A stretch of 64,000 bases of DNA from Membranipora membranacea (GCA_914767715.1 OU612074.1:23856062-23920061), one strand, 5' to 3'. Shown: positions 27,101-35,149, numbered from the stretch's first letter. Program-made: numbers and translations. Notes: generated by a model not told the origin, from the sequence alone.

Positions 27101-30100
27101 ATCTCCCCGATCCAGCTGGGTAGAGTACTGAGGCTGGGATTGAAGGATAAATCCAGCACCTCTAGATTATCCAGTGATCTGATGCTACAATGAGAGAAAC
27201 AATGAACCAATAATAAGGCGTGTTGATCAGTGATACATAATATAATAACATCTGTCTAATTTGACACATGGATTGAGCTGCACTATATGCCATCTGTACA
27301 AATATTAACCTTAAAATATTCTTATAGCTAGTTGTGAAAAGGATCTCTATTCATAGAAGAGTAAAATCAGGCATGCACAAGAGGTATTTTAGTATTAATC
27401 CTCTCTCTTATGATGGGGGCACAACTCCGATCAAATTAATGACTTCCTTGTAATTATGAGTGATCTGCTGCTACGATGAGATGTGTGGGACAAAGTAATA
27501 TAAATATTGTAGTTTAATGATTGGGGAAAATTGAGCTGAATCTGGATTCTGTCTGCGCACCTCACACATGCAAATTACTAGTCTAGAAAAATTTATATTT
27601 GTTACAAATTGCTGGAGACAGCAGAGACCATCACGTTTTTAGTATTCATTCTCTCTAAACTCAAGATTCAATGGTTTTCACAAAATTCTATTATTTGAAA
27701 CTGGAAGGCTAAAAGTTCAATCTCCTGAAATTGAGTTTTAATGTCCTGCACTACTAATAGGTAAATCAATACAATAACATATTATAAGAAAACGCCTGTA
27801 CAGTTACCTCTCAGGTATCTCAGTAAAATCACAGTGAGGTATATATAACTTATGTAGAGTTTTCATCTCCCCGATCCAGCTGGGTAAAGAACTGAGGCTA
27901 TAGAAGGATAAATCTAGCACCTCTAGAGTATCCAGTGATCTGATGCTACAATGAGAGAAACAATAAACCAATAATAAGGATGTTGATCAGTGATACATAA
28001 TATAATAACATCTGTCTTATTTGACACATGGATTGAATCCATTGTAATACATAAATTAATACAGTAACATATTATTAGAAAACACCTGTACAGTTACCTC
28101 TCTGGTATCTCAGTAAGATTACAGTTAATTACTATAAATTTACTAATACATTTAATACTATATTCTACTTGTTGCATATGCCCATTGGTAATAATTGTGG
28201 AGATAAATTATATTCCTAATCAAAGAGGAGGAGACAGCCAATCATTTCAGGTCATTCAACATTCATCCTCTCTTTTATATTGGGAGCACAACTCGAGATT
28301 CTATGTATTTCATGACTCACATTGTGAAATAAGGCTCTGAACACATTATTATATTCAATCATAGCTTCCTATAGCTTCTCGCAAGTGAATTACAAATACA
28401 TTTTCTTTCATAAAAAATTTCCGTGTTTGACAGCAGAGATAACCATAAATAACAAATAGTGATTTTGTTTCGTATTTGTTGAGAGAACACGCTGACATGT
28501 ACAGACTAGTGTCAGTCCTGGTGGTAGAAAGGACAGAGTTTACTCACTTCTCCAACTGATCTACATCAGTAACCCCTCCTATCTTCAGCTGTTTGAGATG
28601 AGGTGCTATCTGGTGTAGTGGTGGTATGTCTCCGTATATAGCCATATGTGTCACAGTGTGACCTTCTGTAGCTGATAATAACTCGTTTACAGCAAGTGTT
28701 CTGTAGGTTAGACCGTCAGGTATCTTATCTATATCAGGCTGACTTTCATGTCTGTACCAGATACGATACTCTGTAAGTGTAAATTATTACTAGAATTGAT
28801 ATATCAGGACCCAACTCAAACAGCGTAGGGGGTAGGGATGGAAAAGTATGGGGAGATCAACAGAATTTTATCTTGAGAGGCACGAATTCCACATGGTTTG
28901 TGGTTTTGTTTGTTTTACCGTTATCGGTGCCAAACCTGATAAGTGAAAAATTTGCTCTGAAGCTGTTGAGGAATTAACATAATCACTATGTCCATAGTAA
29001 TACATCTGCTTTGTTACAGAAAAGGGGATATTTTCTCATAAAGCGGTCGCTTAAGTTCCTGGTGTGCATGGTGATTCAACAAGACGAAGTCAACAAGATA
29101 CTTTTAAACATCATCTGCTAGCTGTGAATTTTCAGAAAACCTCAACAAACAAATAAATCCTTTGTTCAAGATACTCAATCGCCTATAAATATACCTATAT
29201 ATAACAAAGCCCTGTATGCTGTTGTTGGGGGAAACTGTCCCTCCCTAAATCATACAACAGCAACTTTGATCATAATCATACTTTGTTGTCACCTTCTCAC
29301 CAGGTTGTCTGCACAGCCTACCAAGCCTTGGCAGTTTGTCTCATACCCTATGTGTCTGCAGAGGTCACACACCCCAATGGGCTTTTATTTCTAGCTACTG
29401 ATCTAATAATCATCAAACATGTAGGGACTATACTGACATGGCCTGTTTCTGGTATTACTGGCTATAAACTCAAACAGACAGACACACTTACTTTTTCTAC
29501 TATCACTGCCTTCACTGTACTGTACTGAGAGAGTCTCATCTACATATAGAGAGGAGAAGGTTAAGTTGTTTTAGTCAGTTGTTGAGATACTACAATTTAA
29601 CTTGAAGTGTAGAGTTGATAAATATGTAAGAACTGTGTTAGAGCACATTGCATCACATTTTTAAATAAAAACATTTTCTGAGTATCATTTTTGAAACGGT
29701 ACAACACTGCAACATCTTTATATTATACAGTATTTTAATATTTTTATTATGAGCTCAACAGACGCTTTTATTTCTCAATCACTTGGCAGAGACAGAATAA
29801 ATTATCCTATCCTATCCTATATATTAACTGAATTGTGTTTTGTCCTCTCTGTGTGAGTCATGGTGAGAGAGCAGGTAGAAGTTATCAGATAAAACAAGAT
29901 CTGTATTGTAGGTAAGCTATAAAACACTTTATCCAGGTAATTATTTTCGTAAATCAAAATATTGATTCAATTTGAATAAAGATTGGTATTTTCATACTTT
30001 TGAGTTGCCCTGCCATATTTAAGAATCAAATGTACTGCAATACTACTTCTGACTAAGCTCAAGCACTTAAAATGTGTTGGGATATCATGCTACTAACAGC

Positions 30101-32353
30101 TATCCTGACACAGTTTGAACGCTAAAACTACTTCTGACTCAGAGTTATTATTCTGTATGATGAAAGTTTAGGATAAAGTCACAGTTCTGGTACATTGTGT
30201 TATGTAAAGTAACCAGGCTCACCTGATGTTTGTGTCAGTGTGGTTGCGTCAGCTAAATGTTCCACGGATATATCTAGTGGTTGGGACTTTTGATCACTTA
30301 TCACCTGCTCCTCTCCCTGCTCCTGTTGGTTTATCTGGTTGTATGTACCTCTGTACTGAGTATAGCCCTGTGAAGGAGAAGTCTGATGAGAGATTGGTAG
30401 AGCTGCCTGAGAAGTGTAACCAGGGAGAAATCCTCTCTGGTTGTATGTACCTCTGCACTGAGTATAGCCGTGTGGGGGAAAAGGCTGATGAGCGATTGGT
30501 AGAGCTGCCTGAGAAGTGTAACCAGGGAGAAATCCTCTCTGGTTGTATGTGCCTCTGTACCGAGTATAGCCGTGTGGGGGAGAAGTCTGATGAGAGATTG
30601 GTAGAGCTGCCTGAGAAGTGTAACCAGGGAGAAATCCTCTCTGGTTGTATGTACCGCTGTACTGAGTATAGCCGTGTGGGGGAGAAGTCTGATGAGAGAT
30701 TGGTAGAGCTGCCTGAGAAGTGTAACCAGGGAGAAATCCTCTCTGGTTGTATGTACCTCTGTACTGAGTATAGCCGCGTGGGGGAGAAGTCTGATGAGCG
30801 ATTGGTAGAGCTGCCTGAGAAGTGTAACCAGGGAGAAATCCTCTCTGGTTGTCTGAAAGTAGAAAACCAGTACAAAATATTATTAATGTATTACCACAAC
30901 CAAACCAAGACAATGAATTCCCTTAAGCCAAGGTCATATTCTTGTTGAATGTATTGTATTTCACAATTGATCACAGGCACTGTTGTGAGAAAGTTTAAAT
31001 TGCGGAGCAAAAATTTACTGTCCTGGTCTCCATTCAGGGGTGTACATCACTGTCATCACTCAGGGGTGTACATCACTGACTTCACTCAGGGGTGTACATC
31101 AATGACTTGACTAAGGAGTTGTACATCACCGGCGCCACTAAGGGTTGTACATCACTGTCTCCACTCAGGGGCGTACATCACTGACTCTACTCAGGGTGTA
31201 CATCACTGACTCTACTCAGGGTGTACATCACTGACTTCACTCAGGGGTGGACATCAATGACTTGACTAAGGAGTATACATCACTTACTCTACTCAGGGTG
31301 TACATCACTGTCTCCACTCAGGGGCGTACATCACTGACTCTACTCAGGGTGTACATTACTGACTCTACTCAGGGGTGTACATCACTGACTCTACTCAGGG
31401 GTGTACATCACTGTCTCTACTCGGAGTTGTACATCACTGTCTCCACTCAGGGGCGTACATCACTGACTCTACTCAGGGTGTACATCAATGACTTGACTCA
31501 GGAGTGTACATCACTGGCTCCACTAAGGGGTGTACATCACAGTGTCACTCAGGGGTGTATATCACTGTCTCCACTCAGGGGTGTACATCACTGTCTCTAC
31601 ACAAGGGTGTACATCACTGTCTCCACTCAGGGGTGTACATCATTGTCTCAACTCAGGGGTGTACATCACTGTCTCTACTCAGGGGTGTACATCACTGTCT
31701 CTACTCAGGAGTGTACATCATTGTCTCAACTCAGGGGTGTACATCACTGTCTCTACTCAGGGGTGTACATCACTCTCTCTAGGGTGTACATCACTGTCTC
31801 CACTCAGGGGTGTACATCATTGTCTCAACTCAGGGGTGTACATCACTCTCTCTACTCAGGGTTGTACATCACTGTCTCCACTCAGGGGTGTACATCACTG
31901 CCTCTACTCATAGGTGTACATTACCTGTCATCACTAAGGGGTGTACATCACTGACTCCACTCAGGGGTGTACATCACCGTCTCCACTCAGGGGTGTACAT
32001 CACTCTCTTTAATCAAGGGTGTACATCACTGACTCCACTCAGGGGCTTACATCGATGTGTTCACTCCTGAGTGTACATCACGGTTTACACTCAAAGGTCT
32101 ATGTGACTGTGAACACTCTCTCTTAGAATCTAAATCAGGTTATTGCCACTTTCATCAATCATTACGTTTATTGGAATGAACCTGTAGCCTTAAAACTCTT
32201 AATCCATCTGTACAACAAACAGTACAAACATTCTCTGAAGGTTATTATAATACACCACTCACCACCAGCAGCAAAAGCAGGACGGTCTGTACCTGAGGCC
32301 TGACCTCCATCGTCTCCTTCACTTTCGAGTCTTCTCTTCTTTGGTGGATCCAT
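2111..32353 (-). CDS. Gene A: LRR-Roc-COR GTPase fused to a C-terminal caspase (whole gene, at least 17 exons)
   Basis: Predicted large signalling protein joining a ROCO GTPase to a cysteine protease. Exons, 5' to 3' on the minus strand: 32353-32263, 30852-30223, 29539-29492, 28770-28548, 27945-27808, 27184-27044, 23776-23636, 14190-14050, 12161-12021, 6688-4767, 4579-4502, 4291-4136, 3951-3794, 3686-3446, 3169-3002, 2617-2508, 2341-2111. All splice phases agree and the sum is 4,758 nt (about 1,585 residues) with no internal stop. Approximate domains: basic N-terminus 1-30, 34-residue repeats 31-240, pre-LRR 257-330, LRRs 331-600, Roc 640-810, COR to about 1150, Ser-rich linker 1210-1280, caspase 1285-1560. 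ROCO proteins use LRRs for recognition and Roc-COR as a GTP switch; caspases cleave after Asp. The combined role (ligand sensing coupled to protease activation) is inference. The 3' end could continue into an unseen exon, because a donor-like gtaagt lies just before the TAA at 2111. Confidence 0.85.
3446..3951 (-). CDS. Gene A exons 13 and 14: caspase p20-like catalytic subunit
   Basis: Exons 3951-3794 and 3686-3446 encode the large caspase subunit. Visible elements: the opening strand RGRALIISNSYN, the RRGSQYD segment that supplies the first P1-binding Arg, the helix MKKMLDKLGY, the catalytic His in MTHGDEG (codon 3582-3584) and the catalytic Cys in QACAG (codon 3453-3455). Canonical caspases have QACRG; the Arg here is Ala, a change that is tolerated in some family members. 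The catalytic dyad is intact. The split between the exons is phase 0; the final donor is phase 1. Confidence 0.9.
4136..4579 (-). CDS. Gene A exons 11 and 12: linker between COR and caspase
   Basis: Two short phase-1 exons: 4579-4502 (78 nt; ITEKGVQVLDKYIGYMVPEN) and 4291-4136 (156 nt; Ser-rich GSGSVSSGSAESLSSAT, then acidic LDEIISIVTSDDALIDLEPI). The second contains Asp-rich stretches that might act as a cleavage site, as in caspase prodomain linkers (inference). No CARD, death or death-effector domain is recognisable. The donor of the second exon (GCAG|gtcaat) is weak, and its partner acceptor is ambiguous between cag at 3956 and ag at 3952; only the latter keeps the frame. Confidence 0.75.
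4767..6688 (-). CDS. Gene A exon 10: last LRRs, Roc GTPase and COR domain
   Basis: A 1,922-nt exon (acceptor ctcttag at 6689-6690, donor CCCAT|gtgagt, phase 1). The first 75 residues are LRR-like (LSSLEKLNV, LSKLETLEM). Roc follows: P-loop GETMAGKSS (about 6424-6447), switch DFGGQ (6274-6288) and the THRD version of the guanine-specificity loop (6070-6081). COR follows, with typical hydrophobic PENWYEIMQ and LHEIGKVLWY stretches. The exon closes with a Cys-containing YCSHCLL motif and a VPHPLIYPC end, which I know from invertebrate ROCO-like proteins. There is no kinase domain, unlike LRRK1/2. The reading frame is open another 130 nt upstream of the acceptor, but that part has no LRR character and is intron. 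Confidence 0.9.
6990..7060 (+). repeat. tRNA-like sequence, possible SINE head
   Basis: Contains a box-A-like TGATAAATGGATAGC and a box-B-like GGATCAAATCCT about 30 bases apart, the layout of a tRNA-derived promoter. It is not foldable into a full tRNA by eye. It lies in the long intron 5' of the Roc-COR exon. Confidence 0.3.
7180..7810 (+). pseudogene. Fragment of a non-LTR retrotransposon C-terminus with restriction-like endonuclease
   Basis: Translations in shifting plus frames match the C-terminal region of retroelements with a PD-(D/E)XK endonuclease. The order is a VSEVFRDAKSQ-like segment, then LGRYTYRHNQVLKAL, then WQVSCDLTEQLSMPQHI, then the endonuclease core RPDLIVWSDK...LILIEFTVP and a KLGSYKDLVTQC helix. 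At least two frameshifts and several stops are present, so it is dead. It lies in an intron of gene A in the opposite orientation. Family assignment is from memory of the motif order; the exact clade is not certain. Confidence 0.7.
8451..8755 (+). repeat. tRNA-derived SINE, copy 1
   Basis: Begins TCAGGAGTGG and has a box A (TGGTCTGTTAGTTAAGGG) and a box B (GGTTCAAATCC) at tRNA spacing. A shared body follows, with CCACTGTGTG, CACATGCAGTA and GCCTCTT..GATAA. A second copy lies at 40,081-40,320. Confidence 0.7.
9687..9990 (+). repeat. 3' end of a LINE with GAAACT tail (copy 1)
   Basis: A short coding remnant (HPLFSRVIRNN-like, then PKTCKTQKHAKSF) is followed by a 3' tail with AATAAACTGAAACTGAAACT. 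This is the form of a non-LTR retrotransposon 3' end. A near-identical copy lies at 17,365-17,670, because the whole surrounding block is duplicated. Confidence 0.6.
10023..10207. repeat. Foldback made of two head-to-head tRNA-SINE fragments
   Basis: Arms of about 70 bp (outer parts GAGTTATTACACTAATAATC and its reverse complement) enclose two oppositely oriented tRNA-like box-B sequences (GGGTCTCGAACCC reversed, and GATTCGAGTCCC forward). The arms share the tail TTTTGATCATCATCTTATC. It can form a long hairpin. Confidence 0.65.
10420..10640. repeat. Inverted repeat (MITE-like) with GCCTGCAAACAGAGAGCA arms
   Basis: Arms at about 10,427-10,475 and 10,515-10,572 are reverse complements containing TTTGCTCTCTGTTTGCAGGC. 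The unit recurs as an inverted pair at 21,352-21,500 and as single arms near 18,505 and 19,465. Confidence 0.6.
10890..11310 (+). pseudogene. LINE reverse-transcriptase fragment, copy 1
   Basis: The plus frame reads AFLAMSKAFDRM (usual AFLDMSKAFD), then FLDGRERKVRLGN, GTPQGTLLGPIFWLLYID and KYGDDLTKT (degenerate YADD box). Motif order and spacing are those of a Jockey/CR1-like non-LTR reverse transcriptase. Frameshifts and stops separate the parts, and both ends are missing. Copy 2 is at 21,815-22,235. Confidence 0.7.
11774..13325. repeat. Duplicated LRR-exon block, copy 1
   Basis: From GTTGTATGACAGGGAGG to GTTGAAATGA this segment aligns almost base for base with 13,811-15,345 and, apart from one insertion, with 22,704-24,930. 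It includes LRR exon 5. The next 475 bp (13,322-13,800) match 15,878-16,360 and 25,678-26,160, so copy 1 has lost about 530 bp between the two parts. Confidence 0.9.
12021..12161 (-). CDS. Gene A LRR exon 5 of 5 with a GC splice donor (duplicated block copy 1)
   Basis: A 141-nt phase-2/2 exon encoding LTNLEVLDLNGNKNLHTLPS and RIGDLKCLKKLDLRHCDL, ending TEIPE. The donor is GAGAG|gcaagt, where the two sibling copies have gtaagt. AG|GCAAGT is the known consensus for functional GC-AG introns, so the exon is probably still spliced, perhaps less efficiently. Because the exon is phase-symmetric, skipping it would keep the frame. Confidence 0.8.
13811..17364. repeat. Duplicated LRR-exon unit, copy 2
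   Basis: Includes LRR exon 4 (14,050-14,190), the block shared with copies 1 and 3, the 15,350-15,870 spacer shared with 24,935-25,670, and the 15,878-16,560 part shared with copies 1 and 3. Near 16,500-16,560 the remnant GCAATTTTGTGTCAACAAAA recurs in copy 3 at 26,280. An extra stretch at 16,560-17,290 carries short internal repeats of GAGTACTAGCAGCTGGACTT. Confidence 0.85.
14050..14190 (-). CDS. Gene A LRR exon 4 of 5 (duplicated block copy 2)
   Basis: A 141-nt phase-2/2 exon with the same splice sites as copy 3. It encodes LTTLEELYLFGNKNLHTLPS and RIGDLKCLKKLIL, then CDLTEIPE. It differs from the 23,636 copy by only a few bases in the KKLILRD stretch. The near identity includes introns, so the duplication is recent or maintained by gene conversion. 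Confidence 0.85.
17858..21077. mobile_element. 3.2-kb insertion with 19-bp terminal inverted repeats
   Basis: Left end CTCAGTTCATTAAAGTCAA and right end TTGACTTTAAATAACTGAG are imperfect reverse complements. The empty site is visible at 10,130-10,145 (ACCCAGATTCGAG), which implies a 2-bp GA target duplication. No transposase is recognised inside. Two 600-bp near-identical direct repeats (18,466-19,090 and 19,444-20,062) lie within it, each containing the GCCTGCAAACAGAGAGCA unit. Confidence 0.65.
18466..20062. repeat. Two direct 600-bp repeats, the first with an added hairpin
   Basis: 18,466-19,090 and 19,444-20,062 match closely. The first copy contains a perfect-looking hairpin (about 18,824-18,900; arm AGAAAATTTACTCTGAGAAA around ATGTCTGTAATAATTACAGAC). 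In the second copy only one arm is present and the text reads straight on into GCTCTAACTGATATC. Confidence 0.7.
21815..22235 (+). pseudogene. LINE reverse-transcriptase fragment, copy 2
   Basis: Same motifs as the copy at 10,890: here AFLDMSKAFDRM with the usual Asp, then GTPQGTLLGPIFWLLYID and KYGDDLTKT. It arose by duplication of the whole block, not by independent retrotransposition, because the flanks match too. Confidence 0.7.
22775..23463. mobile_element. 689-bp MITE-like insertion in duplicated block copy 3
   Basis: This stretch interrupts block copy 3 relative to copies 1 and 2. Ends are imperfect inverted repeats (TAAGCTGTAGCTCCACG on the left; AAAGCTATGGCTACATG as reverse complement of the right), and ACT flanks both sides as a likely 3-bp target duplication. 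It encodes nothing recognisable. Confidence 0.6.
23636..23776 (-). CDS. Gene A LRR exon 3 of 5 (duplicated block copy 3)
   Basis: A 141-nt phase-2/2 exon (acceptor ttacag, donor GAGAG|gtaagt). It encodes LTTLEELYLFGNKNLHTLPS, then RIGDLKCLKTLDL and CDLTEIPE. It is nearly identical to the exons at 14,050 and 12,021, and the surrounding intron is also duplicated. A 689-bp MITE-like insertion lies just 3' of it in the intron (22,775-23,463). Confidence 0.85.
27044..27184 (-). CDS. Gene A LRR exon 2 of 5
   Basis: A 141-nt phase-2/2 exon (acceptor tgtag, donor GAGAG|gtaact) encoding LDNLEVLDLSFNPSLSTLPS, then a WIGE repeat, then LKELDIRNCNLTEIPE. It gives two LRRs. Its flanking introns (27,190-27,260 and 27,950-28,030) are similar to those of the exon at 27,808, so this pair arose by local duplication. 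Confidence 0.85.
27808..27945 (-). CDS. Gene A LRR exon 1 of 5 (two leucine-rich repeats)
   Basis: A 138-nt exon, phase 2 at both ends (acceptor tgtag, donor GAGAG|gtaact). It encodes two 23-residue leucine-rich repeats with LDTLEVLDLS and LPSWIGEMKTLHKLYI, ending LTEIPE-like (here FTEIPE). It is one codon shorter than its siblings. LRRs form a curved solenoid that binds protein or ligand. The WIGE subtype is shared with the exon at 27,044 and with the gene B exon at 51,557. Confidence 0.8.
28098..28135 (-). pseudogene. Relic of an LRR exon (3' end only)
   Basis: The minus strand keeps the end of an LRR exon (NCNLTEIPE, then donor gtaact) and about 50 bp of flanking intron that match the neighbouring LRR exon region at 27,760-27,830. 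The upstream two-thirds that should encode the LxxLxxLxL core is not recognisable. It is best read as a truncated duplicate skipped in splicing; including it is not needed for phase. Confidence 0.5.
28548..28770 (-). CDS. Gene A exon 4: conserved pre-LRR segment
   Basis: A 223-nt exon (acceptor ttacag; donor GAGAA|gtgagt, phase 2). It encodes a segment with SQPDIDKIPDGLTYRTLAVN, the Thr/His-rich ATEGHTVTHM, and DIPPLHQIAPHLKQL. The last part looks like an atypical leucine-rich repeat cap. Gene B has an exon of exactly the same length (50442-50664) that encodes most of the same residues, which shows selection or recent duplication. The phase-2 end fits directly onto the LRR exons. Confidence 0.8.
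29492..29539 (-). CDS. Gene A exon 3: short acidic Ser-rich linker exon
   Basis: A 48-nt exon (acceptor atgtag, donor AAAAA|gtaagt) that encodes about 16 residues including ETLSVQYSEGSDSRK. It keeps phase 1 on both sides, so it could be skipped without a frameshift. The related position in gene B (about 49,632-49,646) keeps GATAGTA-type sequence, but its donor has changed from gtaagt to gttagt. Confidence 0.6.
29785..29822 (+). repeat. Short (CCTAT)n LINE-type 3' tail
   Basis: GACAGAATAAATTATCCTAT followed by two more CCTAT units. This form is typical of the 3' end of a truncated non-LTR retrotransposon; no coding part is left. Confidence 0.35.
30223..30852 (-). CDS. Gene A exon 2: five tandem 34-residue Gln/Pro/Tyr-rich repeats plus acidic tail
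   Basis: A 630-nt exon between acceptor ttcag (30853-30855) and donor CAG|gtgagc. It encodes five tandem copies of a 102-bp (34-residue) unit starting NQRGFLPGYTSQAALPI and continuing with a Ser/Pro/Tyr-rich half. An acidic Gln-rich tail follows. The unit has no Cys and is rich in Gln, Tyr, Pro, Ser and Gly, as in disordered or prion-like linkers; no known domain is recognised. The 102-bp period leaves several frames open on both strands (about 190-240 codons each). This frame is chosen because it alone joins exons 1 and 3 in phase; the other minus frame hits a stop before the donor. The DNA copies are nearly identical, so copy number may vary between alleles. Confidence 0.75.
31028..32090. 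repeat. 26-bp minisatellite in gene A intron 1 (about 40 copies)
   Basis: Tandem units close to GGGGTGTACATCACTGTCTC plus TACTCA, with point variants and occasional deletions. All three plus frames stay open over long stretches (up to 235 codons) only because the unit lacks stops. There is no splice or start support for coding. Confidence 0.95.
32263..32353 (-). CDS. Gene A exon 1: start codon and basic nuclear-signal-like N-terminus
   Basis: ATG at 32351-32353 begins the peptide MDPPKKRRLESEGDD. It ends at a GGTG|gtgagt donor (last exon base 32263, phase 1) that joins in frame to the repeat exon at 30852. The KKRR cluster resembles a monopartite nuclear localisation signal. The start is supported by gene B, whose first exon also begins with Met followed by a basic run and LE. 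A splice acceptor (ttctag) about 60 bases upstream suggests a further 5' untranslated exon, which I cannot locate. Confidence 0.75.
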
Positions 32354-34117
32354 GATCTTCTTTCAGGACTAGTGTTGTATTTTGAAGTCCAGACAGGTTG
32401 GAAAGGCAAACTAGAAATCAACATCATAATTATTTGGTTAAAAACAGATCCATTATGTAAGTGAATGATATACCCCTCTCATTTAATCCGAACCTAGAAC
32501 TACTCTAGTATTATATGATCATATGGAGAGGATATCGTTTACAGGGTATGGAAGAAATAGTATTTCAACCTATATGGGCTTTGTTGATCTAGTAACACCA
32601 ATGAGCTCAACTTGGTGATATTGGTGTTTTTACAAAACTGATTAGCAGCGGCTATATGGAAATCAGAAACGAACCCATCTTTTACCAGCCATAATTAATA
32701 CATGCATATGAGCTTGTATAGCATGGGTTGACGCAGTGAAACTATAGACCATGGTACAATTTGAAGTCTCATAAATCAACAGATTGTGAAAAGATAACAA
32801 GAAATCTTTGTCATGAGGTCAGAAGCATCCTCAGTTGAAGAACTACAGTTGCTGACCTCTGACACGCTGCCAATTTAGTTTGTCATCATGTATGAGGCAT
32901 TGGGTTAATCTACTAGTCACCGATTGTGGAATGTTGTAATGCTGATAAGAGCGCTGTATGCCCCACTGCTCCAAGGTTAATTTTTTGTTATCATCAATAA
33001 GAATTTGCCACATACATGAACAGCCATGCGGGCTTACAACCTGCCAAAAATCTCCAATTTCCTTCACAGCTCTTGCAGTGAACCCTTCACCAAACCCGCC
33101 AACATCAATCACGAACCCCTGATATCTCATATTAAGGTGAATACATACAGATCATCTGCCCCTCCCTCTCCAATCTGTACTCACTTCTTACTTCTAGTAT
33201 GATTGCCAACTTCACTGTTGGAGGTCCCAGTGATGTGGCAAGCCGTCGGTCGGTAATTGGTCCAGTATAATCAACGGAAACCATTATGGACCAAGTAGCT
33301 GTCAGCTACTTGGGGGGGGGGGGGCGGAATCCTTGTCTTATGCTGTAGCAACAAAGAAACTCTTCTGATTGGACTTTTGTCCACGCACACAGAGAGAATA
33401 TAAACAGATGGTCAGATAGATGAACTACTTACATACAGACTGACAACCAACTAGGAGTTAGTTTGATTACATTTACTTCACCTCCCTTAGAACAAGCAAC
33501 ACAATATCCTTCATCTAACAATCTATATCTACAAGGTGTACTCACCTTCCATTCTAGTTACTGAAACATCCTCACAAGCTCATGTGATCTGGTCTGTTTA
33601 TAAGCAGTGAATGACTAACACACTTTATCAGTACTAACTCAAGTACTAAATTAAAACTTATCTCATAGTCCATTATACAGCGCACCTCAAGCAGGTCACT
33701 GATAAGGAGTGCAAACAGACAAGTAGCCATGACAAGGTAGTATACATGTACTGAAAGTGACACTAACACTCCACAAACACTCTATGGGGAGAAAATTTGT
33801 AATTTTCATACCTGCTCACTAGACCTAACCAAATTTAATTGTGGTGGGGATACATGTGTCCCTGGCCTAATGAATAGCATTGCATGTCCATACAAAATTT
33901 ATAGTTTTCTCAATTTCAGAACTTTGCCGACGTGCAACTAAAACTACAGATGTGGCCAAGAATTTCTGCTAATTCTCATTAATTTCAGCTTGTTTACGAA
34001 TGTTATCACTAAGTGATATTAGAGCATAGGTAATACTTATAGCATCATCAAGGTTTTAATGGTCACTTGTGGTATTAATCATAATAAAATAATAAAAAAA
34101 AAACATGTACAAATAAA
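32354..34117. other. Upstream flank of gene A; no gene recognised
   Basis: Should hold the gene A promoter and a 5' untranslated exon. It contains a G12-13 run at about 33,311-33,324 beside a short palindrome (CCAAGTAGCTGTCAGCTACTTGG is 23 bases; its key half is CCAAGTAGCTG). A 95-codon minus frame at 32,843-33,130 matches nothing I know. Confidence 0.45.
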
Positions 34118-34706
34118 GCGGTAACTGTACATTGCTGAACAGGCTGAACGGACTGAACAGCTGAATAGAATTTCTCAGACTATTATTTGTATGATTCTCT
34201 TAATGATTAGCTATTTTTGCACAAGCGTGGACAATCCCTTATCCCTTATAGTCTGCTCATTAATTTATTTATTTTGAGTTTGCATTTGCTTTGGTTTCTT
34301 TCAATGTTTTTAGCAGTAAATGTTTCTGCATTACACCAGTGACTGGATGGAAGGTAGCTCGTTTTGGCAAGCTTTGTTGGGGAGGAATCCCTAGCCCTAC
34401 CCCACAACAAAGCTTGTCAAGACTAGCTAGATGAAAGGTTGTGCTGCATAATGTTTCTGGTTTCCTGAACAACCATCAGATTATGCCAGCATTGGCAAAA
34501 TGATCGCTACATTTGCTTGCCCTAATTCAGTTATATTAGGTGCCAACAGGAACATAGTGACTCATCAAATCACATGGCTAGGAGGAATGTGTTTGAGAAG
34601 TGATAGTGATCGTCCAGAGAAGAGAATACAAATAATAATTCTAGTCTGAGAAATTCTGTTCAGCTGTTCAGTATGTTCAACCTGTTCAGCAATTTACAGT
34701 TACCGC
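34118..34706. mobile_element. 589-bp MITE with about 85-bp inverted repeats and AAATAAA target duplication
   Basis: The left arm begins GCGGTAACTGTACATTGCTG and the right end is its reverse complement (CAGCAATTTACAGTTACCGC). Homology continues inward for about 85 bp, including TTCTCAGACTATTATTTGTA. The element is bracketed by AAATAAA at 34,111-34,117 and 34,707-34,713 (8 bp if the shared G is counted), which suggests hAT-type mobilisation. An inner palindrome around CAAGCTTTGTTGGG lies at 34,368-34,422. No coding capacity. Confidence 0.8.
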
Positions 34707-35149
34707 AAATAAAGGCTACAAAGTTAAGCAGATGACTTTTTAAACTATCTGTTTTTTCGCCTTCATATTTGCTTTCATCAGATATTATAGCCATTCATCG
34801 TTCTTTTGTTTAACATCCGGTAGCCACTTAATCCTTACACCAAACACTCTTGAAAGATTAGAGTATTACACAGTGTGAACCAAATAGCCAGATAAAGATT
34901 CTATCGCTTCCTGTATAGAGTGGATAAAATATTATTATGGTGAATGCCATGAGAATCTTGTTTTGAATGAATGCAGTAGACAGTCCGCTCAATCTGCACA
35001 CAAAAGTTTACATGTTACGCACTTTTCTTTTTTGCAAAGGAGGATAATCATTCCTCACTGATACCAAAGGCTCTTGAAATAGACCCAAACATTCTATCCG
35101 ACTGACCTATCTTTTTTTATCATCATAAGAGAAGCGCGACAACTTGGCC

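Noticed and set aside
30226-30948. A 240-codon plus-strand frame with a Cys-rich repeat (SGCMYLCTEYSRVGEKSDER)
   Set aside because: It is the antisense shadow of the 102-bp repeats of gene A exon 2, which has splice sites and phase agreement on the other strand.
31247-32070. Plus-strand frames of up to 235 codons over the 31-32 kb array
   Set aside because: A 26-bp minisatellite without start, splice or domain support; frames are repeat artefacts in gene A's first intron.
32843-33130. 95-codon minus frame upstream of gene A
   Set aside because: No similarity to known families and no splice link to gene A's first exon.
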